Shown here: positions 45,057 to 56,150 of the stretch, piece by piece | How the letters are laid out: every line of letters begins with the position of its first letter | Numbering within the stretch: the first letter of the stretch is position 1 | Assembly (NCBI GenBank): GCA_023053575.1 | Contig: JAKZAP010000014.1 | Coordinates: forward strand, 10,168,001-10,232,000 | Direction of reading: 5' to 3' | Length of the DNA stretch: 64,000 nucleotides | Source of the DNA: Branchinecta lynchi | Taxonomy: Eukaryota; Arthropoda; Branchiopoda; Anostraca; Branchinectidae | Notes under the pieces: generated by a model | The model's database searches: none | What the model saw: only the letters and a program-made list of their open reading frames with translations | What the model was told of the DNA's origin: nothing | Made by a program: the position numbers and the translations under genes

Positions 45057-45076
45057 GCAGAGAGAGAGAGAGAGAC
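45057..45076. repeat. (AG)n microsatellite
   Basis: GCAGAGAGAGAGAGAGAGAC in the intron after exon 5. Confidence 0.7.
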
Positions 45077-45297
45077 AAATTTAATATATAATTGAATTTA
45101 AAATACAAAAATTCAATATCATAACAGACCTGCCACGGGAAAACCTATCCAGATTTGTTTGTGGCACGGCTAAATAATTTAATCACTTAGCATAATTGTA
45201 TTGAGAACAAAAAAGAAAAGGGAAATAAATAAATGCAATACTATACACAAACAACTATATAAAGTTGTTTATCAGTATATTTTAAAGTGTCGGATCG

Positions 45298-45515
45298 GTA
45301 GAAAGTAGCCAAGTCGACGCGAAGCGCCGCGATTTTTCGAAAGAATAGTCCATTTTTTTCTTGGAAACAGTCAGTTTTTCGTAAAAATTGTCGATTTTTC
45401 CACGAAAACAGTAGTTTTTCTTAAAGTTAGTCAATTTTACGTCAAAACAGTAGTTTTTCCTGCAAAAACTGTCGGTAGAAATGACCAGGCTGTCGGTAAA
45501 TACCTTGCCCCCACG
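45298..45515. repeat. Family F internal part, ends lost
   Basis: GTCGACGCGAAGCGCCGCGA, repeated CAGT.GTTTTTC and GTCGGTAAATACCTTGCCCC match the inside of 61160-61420. The CAG...CTG termini are absent. Confidence 0.6.
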
Positions 45516-45725
45516 AACAGAGAACAGGAATAGTAACTCATAGCTGTTTGAATAGCTAAACTAGATCCGCTAAGGGATACGGAATTTGAGCAGCTAAACC
45601 AGATTCTCTGCGAGGGGTAGGAAAGATGAGACACCTAAGCTTACCAAAACACATGGAAGTTCGTTAGCCCGACAAGGCAGCTGGTCAACGAAGGTTTGGT
45701 GTTGGTAAATGGATTAGTCAACTGC
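45511..45725. repeat. Long inverted repeat, left arm (partner 49745-49943)
   Basis: CACGAACAGAGAA.AGGAATAGTAACTC, CAGATTCTCTGCGAG, GAGACACCTAAGCTTACC, AAAACACATGGAAGTTCG and GGTTTGGTGTTGGTAAA occur inverted in the partner, about 4 kb away. Confidence 0.75.
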
Positions 45726-46015
45726 AATTTCTATTCCACGATATTTTTTATTTTTTTTTAAACGGTAGGCACTTTTGATTGTTAATGACAGTCGGAAGGG
45801 CCTATTCCAAGATCTTACGTGTGATTGTTCCTCTACCCGCGTAAAGCGGCAATTCGTCATTGGATTTTATGCGGGGGGTATATATATCTTTTATTTCGTT
45901 AATAGCTCGCACAATTCACTCGCTAGCATTGGATTGTCGTAGAGTTTACCACCGATACATATAATAACACTATAAAAGACATTTTGATAATAAGTTTAAA
46001 AATTCACAGTCGACA

Positions 46016-46800
46016 CTTAATATATACAATTTACCTTACTAATTACTACATAGAATTAAAGTGGTGTATGAAATAGGGTACAAAGGACTTGAGGTACCTA
46101 TCAGTAAAATGTGTATTTGGGCGAACAAGTTTCGGACAATTATCAGTTGCTGCTTCGTGTCTGGTGTTCAGTCGATTAGGGTTTGGTACTTCAAAGTCCG
46201 GTAATATAGTTCTATGAAGGTCTGTTGTCAGGCATTTGCGTCCAAAGTCAATTGTCAATTTGTGTCGTCTATCAGAGAGAGTAGAGAGACCAAGCTTGGC
46301 TAATCCATCTTCATAAGAAGTGTAGGTTGGGCCAAGGATAATCTTCACGACCCTCTTCTGGATACTGTCCAGTCTGTCAGTCTGTCCGTCTGTAAGTCCC
46401 GGATGCCAGACTGCACAAGAGTACTCTACACAAGGACGGATGTACGTACAGTACAGAGACCTCATAACTTTTGGTGAAAGACCAAACCTACGAAGAAAAG
46501 CGAATGACTAAAGAAGTGGAGCTGCCTTCTGGAGAATCTTCTGCATGTGTGAATTCCACTTCAGATCCCCGTCAATCATCACACCAAGGAGCTTCACGCT
46601 GTCTCTACATTCCAGACCGATGTTTTCCACGACTGGTATATCTTTTTTAAGGAACGAAATCCTCAAGACTACACATTTGTTAAGACTGACTGACAGCTTA
46701 ACGTCATTTGGTATAGCAGCATGGTGAGTTTTGCTACGGTCGTTGTATTGTCTTGAAGGTATATGAGTTGTGAATACCATACGCGTGTATACAGAAGTCA
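46016..46800 (-). pseudogene. LINE reverse transcriptase C-terminal remnant
   Basis: Minus strand in two frames: the first reads SLNKCVVLRISFLKK and CRDSVKLLGVMIDGDLKWNS, the second SLYCTYIRPCVEYSCAVWHP and IQKRVVKIILGPTYTSYEDG. The L(N)..K...L.ISF / VKLLGV.ID..L.W..H and Y..L.RP..EY..(A/P)VWHPGLT / IQKR blocks are the thumb region of CR1/jockey-type reverse transcriptases. The join near 46500 carries a frameshift and stop, so it is dead. Confidence 0.8.
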
Positions 46801-47259
46801 GGGAAGCGCTAAAACTTAGCAGCTATTCCGCATGGTAGATACCAGGTGGTGGATGCGCGCAATATTTGTCTCATATAGACCTATCGGAAAAATCACGTAT
46901 CGGTCTCATTTGTAACACAGCAGCAGCCTTGGAACTGGTAGACTCGCCTCGTTTCTATTGAGTTTCGTTCAGCTCGCAGGGAAATTAAGCAAGAATTAAT
47001 AGTGTCTGAAGCACAAGCTAGGGCAGAAATGGAGGCGAAGGAAAATTATTTCTTGTGAGTGATTGTGCCTGGTATAGTAAGGCTTTGTGGACAGACTTTC
47101 AAACTGTCTAGATTTCTCGACGACAGGTGATAAGCGAGTCAAAGAGAATAGTTTAGTACGGAGTTGTTGAGGGTACGTCTGCAACTGATTGGAGTATTCG
47201 AATTTTTTTGCTAGTGCTGGTTCTCCACCCTCCACTCGGAACAGGGGTTGCGAGTCTTC

Positions 47260-48395
47260 TAAATTGGGGGGGGGGGGGGTAACTTGGTCAAGGATACGTC
47301 ATCACTAGCCTTTTACCTTCGGGGGACGTCCAGTTTTGCCAACAGGACTTGAAATGTGCCAACAAAAAACGCCGTTGAAAAGCGACAACGTCGACTCGAG
47401 ACCAAATATAGCGCCATAGGCGAAATTTTTTGAATCTGCCTTTTTTTCTGGAAAAATTTAAGTAGTTTCCATGCAAACTCTAGCTTTTAATGTGGGTGAA
47501 GCCCCCCAAAAGTCCAAGCCTCAAACGCCAATTAAATGACGCACCCTTCTTCTAAATAGTGTAGACTGCGAAATGCGCCGCCGGCGAAATTTTATGGAAA
47601 CTCTGATGGTCAAAGTGCCTTTTTGCGATCCCAAGACTACCGATTAAACCCCAGAGCTGTCTGGGGAAAAAAGGGGTCATCCAGGGTAAAGTAGATACAA
47701 AGTACATTTATTCTGAATTGACAGCAAGCTAGGCGCTAGGCTAGTTTTCACGTCAAGAGACGTGCTTATTCCTGAAGTACTGCAGTCATTAGAAGTAAGA
47801 GTTAAGTAATGAATGGCGACCAGCTGAAGCTACAGTTAAACAGTAAAGAACAAGAGCTCTATAAATGCCACTTAAATTACCGAACTCAGTAACTGGGGTG
47901 AATCAAATAATGAATTTGTACTACCGAAAAACCAACTAAAAAAGTAAGGAACAGATCGAAAGCGGCATGAAACAACCAAATTTCGTAATGGAACAAAACT
48001 AACCACCTAAAACAACCAAATGTGGCACGTCTGGTAACAGATAAAATCCGATGATTACCGAATTCAGTAACGAATCAGAACCTAGAGAATCTTATTAATC
48101 ATCAAATTGTGAAATGGACTGACCAAATGCGACAGAACAGATACGAACTTGAAAAGTCCGGTGAATTACCGAATTCGGTAAAGAAGGAGACCAAATAAAC
48201 ACGTTAAATCACCGAATTTACGAAGGGATGGACCGAATGCGGTGAAATCTATGCGGACTGAACAAAGTTGGATGAACCAATAAACACGTTAAATCACCCA
48301 ATTTGGAAATGTGGGGACAGAAGATTTGATAGAACAGGCATTAGAGCGAATGCCCAAAACGTGCCCCCCCCCCCCCCCTCGGGACGTCCCTGCCG
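47260..48395. mobile_element. hAT-like composite (family H/G) with CCGAATTCGGTAA blocks
   Basis: Starts at a G-run (47267-47279) and ends CTCGGGACGTCCCTG at 48392 after a C-run. The inside repeats ATTACCGAA(T/C)TC(A/G)GTAA (47877, 48053, 48170 and others), the inverse of the ATTCGGTAAT repeats in 23050 and 62053. AATTAAATGACGCACCCTTC matches family H. Confidence 0.45.
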
Positions 48396-48788
48396 ACCAG
48401 AAGGACTATTTGACAATGTCTCGTAAATTAAAAGCCCTGTCTCACAAAAACTTAAAATAAGGCCCGTGCTAGGATGTGCGGGATATGTACACTACAATAT
48501 GCCGCAACAGTGTCTTTACCGCACCGAAGCTCTCTTCCTTTTCTAGGGATGTTCGGTTCTGTTACTCCATTTGTGGCTTTTTATTACAGTTCCCTTGATT
48601 GATTACTCAGGGATAACGGGATTGTTTGTTCAGATGATAGGAAAAAAGATGTATCCTGGGTCAAAATGAGGCTCCGTTTGAACAGCTCTCTGACAATCAA
48701 ATTGGCGCTTTTTTGTTGGGCGATAGGGAATAGAAACTTCCAATGGGAATAACAGAAAATCGTGTTTGGCGACCAGAGCATCACGTAC

Positions 48789-48836
48789 GGGGGGGGGGGG
48801 GGGGGGGGGGGGGATGGACGCCCCCCCCCCCCCAAT
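48789..48836. repeat. G-run and C-run pair
   Basis: About 24 G then ATGGA and about 15 C. Similar G/C runs sit near the termini of the hAT-like families. Run lengths in an assembly are unreliable. Confidence 0.6.
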
Positions 48837-49039
48837 GTTTGCGGCCACTAGGTAAACAAAATTAATTGTAGTCATGCTTCAAACGGGATTAATAAGATAG
48901 TAAGATAGCCTACCTCGGTTCCCGAAACCATTTTGACTGGATTTAGATAGAAAGTTTTTTTACAATCGACTACACAACAAAATTTTCGAATATTTAAATT
49001 TTTTTCAACAGCCTACACTTAAAATGACTGAAAATGACT

Positions 49040-49690
49040 TTACAAACTCTGGAATAAAACTTTTTGGTAGATGGACGTTTTGGTAGTGGTAAGGGAGGAT
49101 TTGGGAGTGGAGAGGGCAAGGTGAGGTACCTTGGCTGAACCAAAGTTGGTGCTTAGCTCCTTTCTGCGCTCCTGCAGCGTTTTGAGGTTAAACTGTTTTA
49201 AAAGGGGGGAGTAAGGGAGTTTCGGTCCACTACTTATAATAAGAAGATCCAGCTTCTGTATTCCTTCCAATTTGTTGCTTCCTTCGTGCGATAATGAAAA
49301 ATCCAGGGTGAGTCTAATGTAGTAGGCGGCATAATTTTTCAAAGGAGTATCAGATTTTTTGCATTGACACGCTTCAACATGTCCTAGCATTTTGAACATT
49401 TGAAAGAGGGCTAAGATTGGACACCCAGATTGGCTTAAGCCAATCTCGGTTTTAGCCAATCTCAACAGCAAATTTGCTGTTGTTACGGCTGGTGGTTGCC
49501 GATAGGGTACCAAGCATGCGGCGAAAATCATTCCTGACAGATCGTGTAGGGATGTTATATCATCTTCGTACCAACCCTTTCGTTCAATATAACCAACAGG
49601 TGTAGCTAAAGTGATTAGTCTAGCTGGGATTTTCATTTGACGGTGTTTCGGCCGTTCTTGGCGAGGTCCTCTTCCGGCCATTGCTAACAA
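49040..49690 (-). pseudogene. LINE reverse transcriptase tail, decayed
   Basis: Minus strand reading of 216 codons. The end (NKLEGIQKLDLLIISSGPKL, YSPLLKQFNLKTLQERRKEL, STNFGSAKVP) has the LE.IQK.....I..GP...Y...L...NL.TL..RR..L..NF pattern of the post-RT region, as at 46046-46465. The start of the frame (MAGRGPRQERPKHRQMK) is translated from the GGACCTCGCCAAGAACGGCC block that resembles the motif at 27342-27624. The middle part is unrecognised. Confidence 0.6.
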
Positions 49691-49744
49691 TCAAAACTGC
49701 CTACCGTTGCAATAAAAAACGAAATATAGTGGAATAGAAACGGC

Positions 49745-49943
49745 AGTTCGCTAATCTGTTTACCAACACCAAACCTTTCTTTGACCAGCTGCCTTGTCCC
49801 GCTACCGAACTTCCATGTGTTTTGGTAAGCTTGGGTGGTAAGCTTAGGTGTCTCACGTTCCCCCCCCCTCTCGCAGAGAATCTAGCTTAGCTACTCAAAC
49901 AGCTACGAGTTACTATTCCCTTTCTCTGTTCGTGGTACTCATT
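49745..49943. repeat. Long inverted repeat, right arm
   Basis: Inverse of 45511-45725, with a C-run (49859-49868) and AAGCTTGGGTGGTAAGCTTA doubling not present in the partner. Confidence 0.75.
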
Positions 49944-49999
49944 TGAGTTCCAGTAACCTTATTCCTGATGGCTAGTCAAATACTCGTCAAACATTCTGG

Positions 50000-50470
50000 T
50001 CCAACATGTTCTTTAACTACTACCTTAACACTACCTTATAAGTTCTATCGGAAGATTTTTTTATTTCCCAAATTTCCGATGTACATGAGAACGGAATTGG
50101 AAATTACCTGGTAGTACTACAAATCAGACAGATGGATTCAGTCTTCTTATCCCTATACCGGCACGAACAGCTGGACAGAGACATTTATTAGAACCAGCGA
50201 ACTTCCCCTTTTGGCCGGAGACTTGGTAGGAAAACGAAGCCGGAATAGCTTAGCGGAACAGGATAACAGAATAATATATTTTCTATGTCTTCTTATCACT
50301 AGAGCGAAACTCTAAACAACCCAATAAAGACAACACGATGCCAACCAAATTCCCAGCTTCGTTGTCCGGGGCGAAAGCAAGGTTCAGATATGGATTCAGA
50401 AAATCTCTTAACCCCTAGACTGAAAGCCTGAAAGGACTCTCACACACCTCGAACATATTGTGCCATCAAA
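50000..50470 (-). repeat. Very decayed family A-like modules
   Basis: CGGATTCAG-like and TCTTCTTATCCCTA spacing at 50130-50170 and 50365-50415 follows the module order, but CCGGATTCCGG is eroded. Confidence 0.35.
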
Positions 50471-50612
50471 CGGACAGTTAAACGACGTTGAGAATTTTCT
50501 ACTAGTTATTTCAATACTGCATATTTTTGTCCTATCTCATAGTATTTACAGTGTTTGAATGTAAATTGATTTGGGTATAGTTATTTGTTTCCTCATTATA
50601 TATACCGTAAAT

Positions 50613-51612
50613 AACAAGACTAAAGCTTTCGATGGGATCCCAAAAATTTAATATTTGACCAAGACAACTGATTCTTGTAGATATCCGGTCTTCGCCAAAC
50701 TCTTAACCTTTTTTTCTATTCAAATTAAAATTTTGAAACAGGTTAAGACCAAGGCCTAATTATCTGAGAAAACAAAGTTCAAATATGGATTCAGCATGTG
50801 TGTTTATCCCTATACGTCGTATCTACTTTCATGAAAATGATCAAAACCTCCTGCCTTACTTCTTACAAATTTCAGGTTTCGGCAAGATTCCGGCCAAACT
50901 GCTTGCCCTGCAGAAAACTAAAAGTCCAAAACGGATTCAGCAGGTCTCCTTAACCCTACATCGAAACTCTAATCAACTTCAGATAAGACTTTTACTTTAA
51001 ACACAATTTCCAGTTCTGGACGGATTTCGGGGAAACTATTTGTCCGGCGAGAAGATAATGTTCACAATCATATTCGTCATGCTTCCTCAACACTACATCG
51101 CACCTGTAATCAACTTCAGATAAAACTTTTACTTATTACAAATTTTCCGGTTTAGACCGATTCCGGGCGAACTATATGTCCGGGTAGAAAATTATTGTCA
51201 CATATGGATTCAGCATGTCTTCTTACGTCTGAATCGAACATCTAATCAGCTTCAAATAAAACTTCTGCTTTAACAATCTTTCCGGTTTTGGCCGGATTCC
51301 CCGAGAAATATTTATCCTGCGAAAAAATAATTTTCATACACGTGTTAAGCATGTGTTTTTACCCCTAAATCGACTATCTCATTAGCTGTTAAAAATATTT
51401 CGTTCGCCCCTTAATTTGAACCCCCATCCCTAAATGTAGGACCAAAGAGCCCATCTACGAACTCGACCTGTCCTTGGCCCAAAGAATCCTCACATTTAGT
51501 TTCATCAAAATATCTCATTCCCTTCAGATCTTGCTTGCGGATGGGCGTACAGACAGACAACTTTTACGAAGTCATAGGCATTCCTCCAATAATGTTTTGC
51601 GATCCCAAAAAG
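50613..51612 (-). mobile_element. Family A modular element, copy 10
   Basis: From ACAAGACTAAAGCTTTCGAT to GTTTTGCGATCCCAAAAAG. About five modules; TTCCGG...ACCG.ATTCCGGGCGAAC at 51145. The left hairpin is degraded (TTCTTGTAG instead of GTCTTGT). Confidence 0.75.
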
Positions 51613-51971
51613 TAGGAGGAACAAACTTTACACAGCCGAAGGTGTAAAACACTACGTTTTGAGATCCCAAAAAAGGTCGTAAATACGCTCGGATCTGAAA
51701 ACTGCGCTTTGTATTTTTTACCAGAACATGATTTGCTGCTAATTTTTGTGTCAGCTGCTTAAGCCGAAAGTCTTGATTATCCCAAGCTGGTACTGAATGG
51801 ATCAAGTACGCGACTAACATCCCAAGTGCTCGAAAACGTGGGGACACTAGGCCTTCTGTTGACAACTCCTCTCATAAATTTTCTGGTGACTTCATGCATT
51901 AACAGCATAGATCAAGGTGTGTTAAAAGTGCCGATAAAGCACTTCTCGCCGCACCGAGAGCACTATATCGA

Positions 51972-53394
51972 AACAAGACCAAAGGTTTCAATGGGATCCC
52001 AAAATTTAATATTTGATCCAGACAATTGCGTCTTGTAGGTAGGCCTATCCGGGTAACTTAATTCTTTTACTTGACCTAGTAACATTTGTACTATTAAAAT
52101 TTAGAAAAAGATTAACCTCAATGGCCAGTCACCTCAGAAAACCAAGTTCAGGTATGGATTCAGCATGCGTGTTTACCCCTACATGTCATATCTACTTCGA
52201 CGAAACTGATCGGAACTTCCTGCCTTACTTCCGCCAAATATCCGGTTTCGGACGGATTCCGGATTTACTACTTGTCCGGCAAGAAACTAAAGCTCAAAAC
52301 GAATTCAGCATATCTACTTACCCCTATATCGAAGCTCTAATCAGCTTCAAATAAACTATAACTTTTAAAACATTTCAGGTTTTCACCGGATTCGGGCGAA
52401 CTATTTGCCCGGCGATAAAATAATTTTCATATACGGATTCAGCATGCCTTTTTACCACTATACCGGATTTTTAAAGGACACCTGAATGAAGAGTACCAAG
52501 TATCATCCCAATCTGTATGACTTCGGTAACCGAATCCAAATACGAAATAGTGTTTCCAAGCTAGAATTTTTGCTCCATTTTGCATCTGTCCTTATTTCAG
52601 TACCGAACAATTCTAGAAATGAACAAATGTCTCCAATCAACTCTTCTTCTGGAATATTTTTTAACCAGTTAAGCTCAAACGTATATCTAGAAGAAATCCC
52701 AATACGATCCGGCCAGCGCTGTACAAGTTTTGCATGAACTGCGCTTTTTGTCTTGGAGTCTGCATGTGCAAACCTTCGGAAACGAACATCCCTATTTTGA
52801 AAACGTCACTCTCAGGAGAAGAATCTTCTCCGTGGCCATCTCTGTAAATGCATTCTCCATTGTGTTCAAGTATGGTTTCATTGTTCAGGTGTCCTTTGAT
52901 CAACTTCAGATATAACTTTTTAAGATTTTCCGATTTCGGCCGGATTCCAGGCGAACTCATGTCCGGGTAAAACGTTATTTGTCATTTATGGATTCAGCAT
53001 GTCTTCTTACCCCTAAATCTAACATTTAATCAACTTCAAATACAACTTTTACTTCTAACAAATTTTCCGGTTTTGGCCAGACATCGGACAAACTAATTGT
53101 CCGGCGAGAACATATGTTTCTGATATCAGCATGTCTCCTTACCCCTAGATCGACTATCTCTTTGACTTTTTAAAACATTTTTTGTTTTCCCTTAATCTGA
53201 AACCCTCCCCCACCCCTAAGTATGGGGCTACAGGGCTCCTCTACAAACTGGTCCTACTTTGACCCAAAGAGTCCCCATGCTAAGTTTAATAAAATACCTC
53301 GACCCCTTCGAGGGTTATCGTGGATGACGGATGGATCGACAACTTTTGCGAAATCATAGGTATCCCGTCACATACGTTTTGGGATCCCAAAAAC
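51972..53394 (-). mobile_element. Family A modular element, copy 11 (with internal insertion)
   Basis: ACAAGACC 51973-51980 and CGTCTTGT 52029-52036 form the terminal stem. Modules run to about 52470 and resume at 52907. The GGGATCCCAAAAAC end lies at 53380-53394. Confidence 0.8.
52473..52906. mobile_element. MITE-like insertion with AAAGGACACCTGAA ends
   Basis: TAAAGGACACCTGAATGA at the left and TTCATTGTTCAGGTGTCCTTT at the right are inverted. The family A module is broken at exactly these points and continues with ATCAACTTCAGATATAAC after it. Target-site duplication uncertain; the frames inside are not recognised. Confidence 0.65.
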
Positions 53395-53399
53395 TTTGA

Positions 53400-54180
53400 C
53401 AGGAAATTCAGCGTCTTCGGCAGAGTTGCCTCCAAGCTGTTGATTCCGTTCCTCCAACGATAATGGGCCCATTTTTCAATACAAACTATATACTGGAGCA
53501 CGCAGTGGGTAGAGTGCATCATCAGTAGAGATATGTTAGCTGGGACGATCAAAGCAGAACTCTTACTAGAAATGATATTTTCACGACAAAATGGTCCAGA
53601 AAAATATTTTTCCGAAAATACCAGTAACTGTCCCGTAAAATTAACGATTTTATTATTGTCATCTGTCTACTCTATTAAAACTCACACACTCTCCAAAGTG
53701 GAGGTAGGATACAAATTATTTCAAAGTCTGAAAATGTTCATATTTGAAAATGTGGGCGAAAAGTGGGATAAACCAAGTAAAAGAAAAGGAGTCAAAACAC
53801 AAAATCGACCTATCGTCCTATAAGTCTTCCGAAATCAAAATAAGACTTTGAAAATTCTCATACGGTACCCTTATTTTTGAAGGAGTTATCTGTCAACCTT
53901 GGCTTGCGGCGGTGCGAATCTCCGCTCGGTCGAAAAAGCGCTACAATTCGTAGGTGCAAAACGAAGCAATGGCAAAGGGCGGGGACTTGTGAAGCTCATA
54001 ATCTTACGTAATATTACGATAACATTACAGGCAAAATAATCAAGAGGGGTCTTTAACGAATCACAGATGGTGTAGTTATTGGCTAAATGGCAAAAGACGT
54101 CACCAGAGATTAAACCGTAATACACAGATATAACATCCAACAGCCAGAGAGAAAAAAGAAGGTAAAGGTACGAGCATCAG
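53400..54180. other. Unannotated intron sequence
   Basis: A 96-codon plus-strand frame (53533-53823) is polar and A/T-rich with no recognisable feature. Confidence 0.3.
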
Positions 54181-54184
54181 CCAG

Positions 54185-54462
54185 CACAGGCCTAACTGGC
54201 GGTGCTGATCACCAATTCTCTGCCCTCAGCCAGGAAATGCAATGGGCGGTAGGGGGCTAGCCATCCTGGTGCTTTCGCCCACCCTTCCTGTCACCTCCCC
54301 ATATTTCTCCAGGTACCCACTTGAAGCTGGGTGGACTTCGGCATGTCTTACACTGTTACGCCACAAACCCCCGCCCCAAACCAAACACTAGGCACCAGCG
54401 AGACTCGAACCAGCGATCCTTCGCTTACGAGTTTTGTGTGCTAATCATTCGGCCAGAACGGA
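54185..54462 (-). mobile_element. tRNA-derived SINE
   Basis: On the minus strand it begins with an A-box-like TGGCCGAATGATTAGC (54440-54455) and a B-box GGTTCGAGTCTC (54400-54411). These sit as in a tRNA with anticodon-loop text CTCGTAA (CGT, Thr-like). A non-tRNA body follows, with CCACCCAGCTTCAAGTGGGTACC and GGAGGTGACAGGAAGGGTGG-type text. The D and anticodon stems are imperfect. It lies about 150 bases before the terminal exon. Confidence 0.65.
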
Positions 54463-54615
54463 TACAAGATAGTGTTCCACCACAGACACTGTGGACACCA
54501 AACAGCCAGAGAGAGAGAGAGGGTGGGTGAACAATATTAACCGAGGCCGCATTAAAAGCTTTCGCCTACGTTAGCCAAGAAGCACAGAGTATTCAAAAGC
54601 AACATCATTTTGCAG

Positions 54616-55250
54616 GTCTTGATGAGTACGGGCATCCGTTCGACTATAGCGACACTGCCAGCTCCCGCATTGATTACCACCAGATTCGCGACAGCTTCGA
54701 GCAATCCTCTTCAGGAAGCCAAGCCGAATCAACCAGCTCGTATCATTTCATGAACCATCGAGATTATGAAGACTACTACGGCCAGCGGTACAGATACGAC
54801 CGATGCTACGATACACAGCCGCGATCCCATTCCCTGGACCATCGATTTCAACGGCGCATGGCGGCTAGAACCGAAACTATTGAAAAGGCGGAAAGTGTAG
54901 AGACTGTGGTCGAAAACAAGAATCCAGTCAAACAGGCAGAGGCGAGAGAACAAACTAGAAAGGAGAGGTTTTTGGCGAAAACGAAAAGTTTTTTTGGTGC
55001 CAAAATGCCAAAAATGCCGAGGTTTTCATCGCGGATTCCACGACGACCTTGCAACCCAGTGAAGGTTTTCATCCCTGCTTTCATGTCTATTGCAGTGTCT
55101 CTAGCTGCAGTGGCAGTGGTAGTATTTGAGAGTGAGTGGGACTTCCTAGCCCAAGTACGCCGAATGCCAGAACTAGTTGTGCTTCGCAGGGAATATTATG
55201 AACCAGCAAAAGAATACTTTTTTGAAAAGTGGAGAAGTTGGTTTAGATGA
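54616..55250 (+). CDS. FRMD3/5: FRMD3/FRMD5-like gene, terminal exon (transmembrane tail and stop)
   Basis: The acceptor CATCATTTTGCAG ends at 54615. Two bases complete a Gly codon, then about 210 residues run to TGA at 55248-55250. The first part is polar and Tyr-rich (LDEYGHPFDYSD; RDYEDYYGQRYRYDRCYD), then charged and coiled-coil-like (ETIEKAESVETVVENKNPV), then very basic (MPKMPRFSSRIPRRP). Next comes one strong membrane segment, VFIPAFMSIAVSLAAVAVVV at about 55068-55127. The tail after it (FESEWDFLAQVRRMPELVVL, then RREYYEPAKEYFFEKW) matches the FRMD3/FRMD5 C-terminus, which I recall as LTESDLD..F..DIRQTPEFEQFHY.Y.CPL..W. This end-to-end match is what makes the family call firm. The visible exons total about 528 residues. 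Confidence 0.9.
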
Positions 55251-55626
55251 CAGTGAGCTCGATTAGGTTTAAGTTTTAGGATTTTAAAGCAGAAACGTTT
55301 TCTCGTCTTGCATTCTAATAACATTTTCAAATTTGCTAATACCTTTCAGGCAACAGGTTAAGTGTGATAGTACAGCAAGACAATGAGGCGCCCCACACTG
55401 CAGACAGCGAAACTCGTTTCATCTGAACTGCGTAAAATGCAAGCGTATTTTTCACCAAACGTTCTTGCATCCGTTTTCGTTGTTAGAGACGATTACTACC
55501 GCAAAAACGAGCGTAAAATTCACCAGTAGCCTACTTGAAACGCGATCGGGTTGACGCCAAGTGTAAAACCAGCACCCGAGCTGAAGTCTTATCAATATTG
55601 TATTAAATACCCAGTTAGACTGGATG
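55251..55626 (+). other. Probable 3' UTR of the FRMD gene
   Basis: About 375 bases follow the stop with no further coding signal. The only poly(A)-signal-like hexamer I see close by is ATTAAA at about 55602-55607 (in TGTATTAAATAC). A TA-type MITE begins at 55627, so the transcript end is probably just before or within it. The UTR length is an inference. Confidence 0.45.
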
Positions 55627-55784
55627 CACTGTAAAAAAAAATCTTGCAGTATATGCTACTGGGATTAATCTTATCTTTATTGAGATAAGATTACCCCTAA
55701 TTCGGATTAATCTTATCCCAATAGAGATAAGATTAATCCCAGTAGCAAATACTGCATCCTCATTAGGCGAAACTTTTTACAGTG
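55627..55784. mobile_element. TA-type MITE, complete copy downstream of the FRMD gene
   Basis: CACTGTAAAAAAAAATCTTG to CGAAACTTTTTACAGTG with the inner palindromes GGGATTAATCTTATC / GATAAGATTAATCCC. Both flanks are TG, so the TA duplication is not seen here. Confidence 0.8.
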
Positions 55785-55964
55785 TGGTCAATCATACTGG
55801 AACAATGAACTCACTCAGTTTGATAATCCGTGAATCGACCTACTTTTACAGATCCCGTTTTGCCATACTAAGGATTACAACGGTCTTCTGCAATTTGCTT
55901 GAGGAGTACCCGATGAAAAATTTGTAGCCTGCGTAGTTGTATGATAGTTTTACGAAAAAGTTGC

Positions 55965-56150
55965 ATCTAGTGATATATAATAGTAAAGAGTACTATCATC
56001 TAGTGTGCCTCAGACTCGGCCAATCTTAAGTAGTAGTATCCAGTAGCATCCTGTCTGTAGAAGCATGTAGTAGCATCAGTTAATACTCCATGCTACATTT
56101 TCGTACAACCTCATACTACTATCCTGAGATAAATTATTCATCGGGTAGCC
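55965..56150. repeat. Repeat with AGTAGCAT/ATGCTAC blocks, second copy
   Basis: GTAGAAGCATGTAGTAGCAT and GAGATAAATTATTCATCGGG are shared with 23986-24090; more of the left part is present here. Confidence 0.6.

Noticed and set aside
48789..48836. G-quadruplex or regulatory meaning of the long G and C runs
   Set aside because: They occur at ends of transposon families throughout the window and their lengths are prone to sequencing error.
54391..54460. A functional tRNA-Thr gene
   Set aside because: The stems are imperfect and the sequence is continuous with a SINE body.
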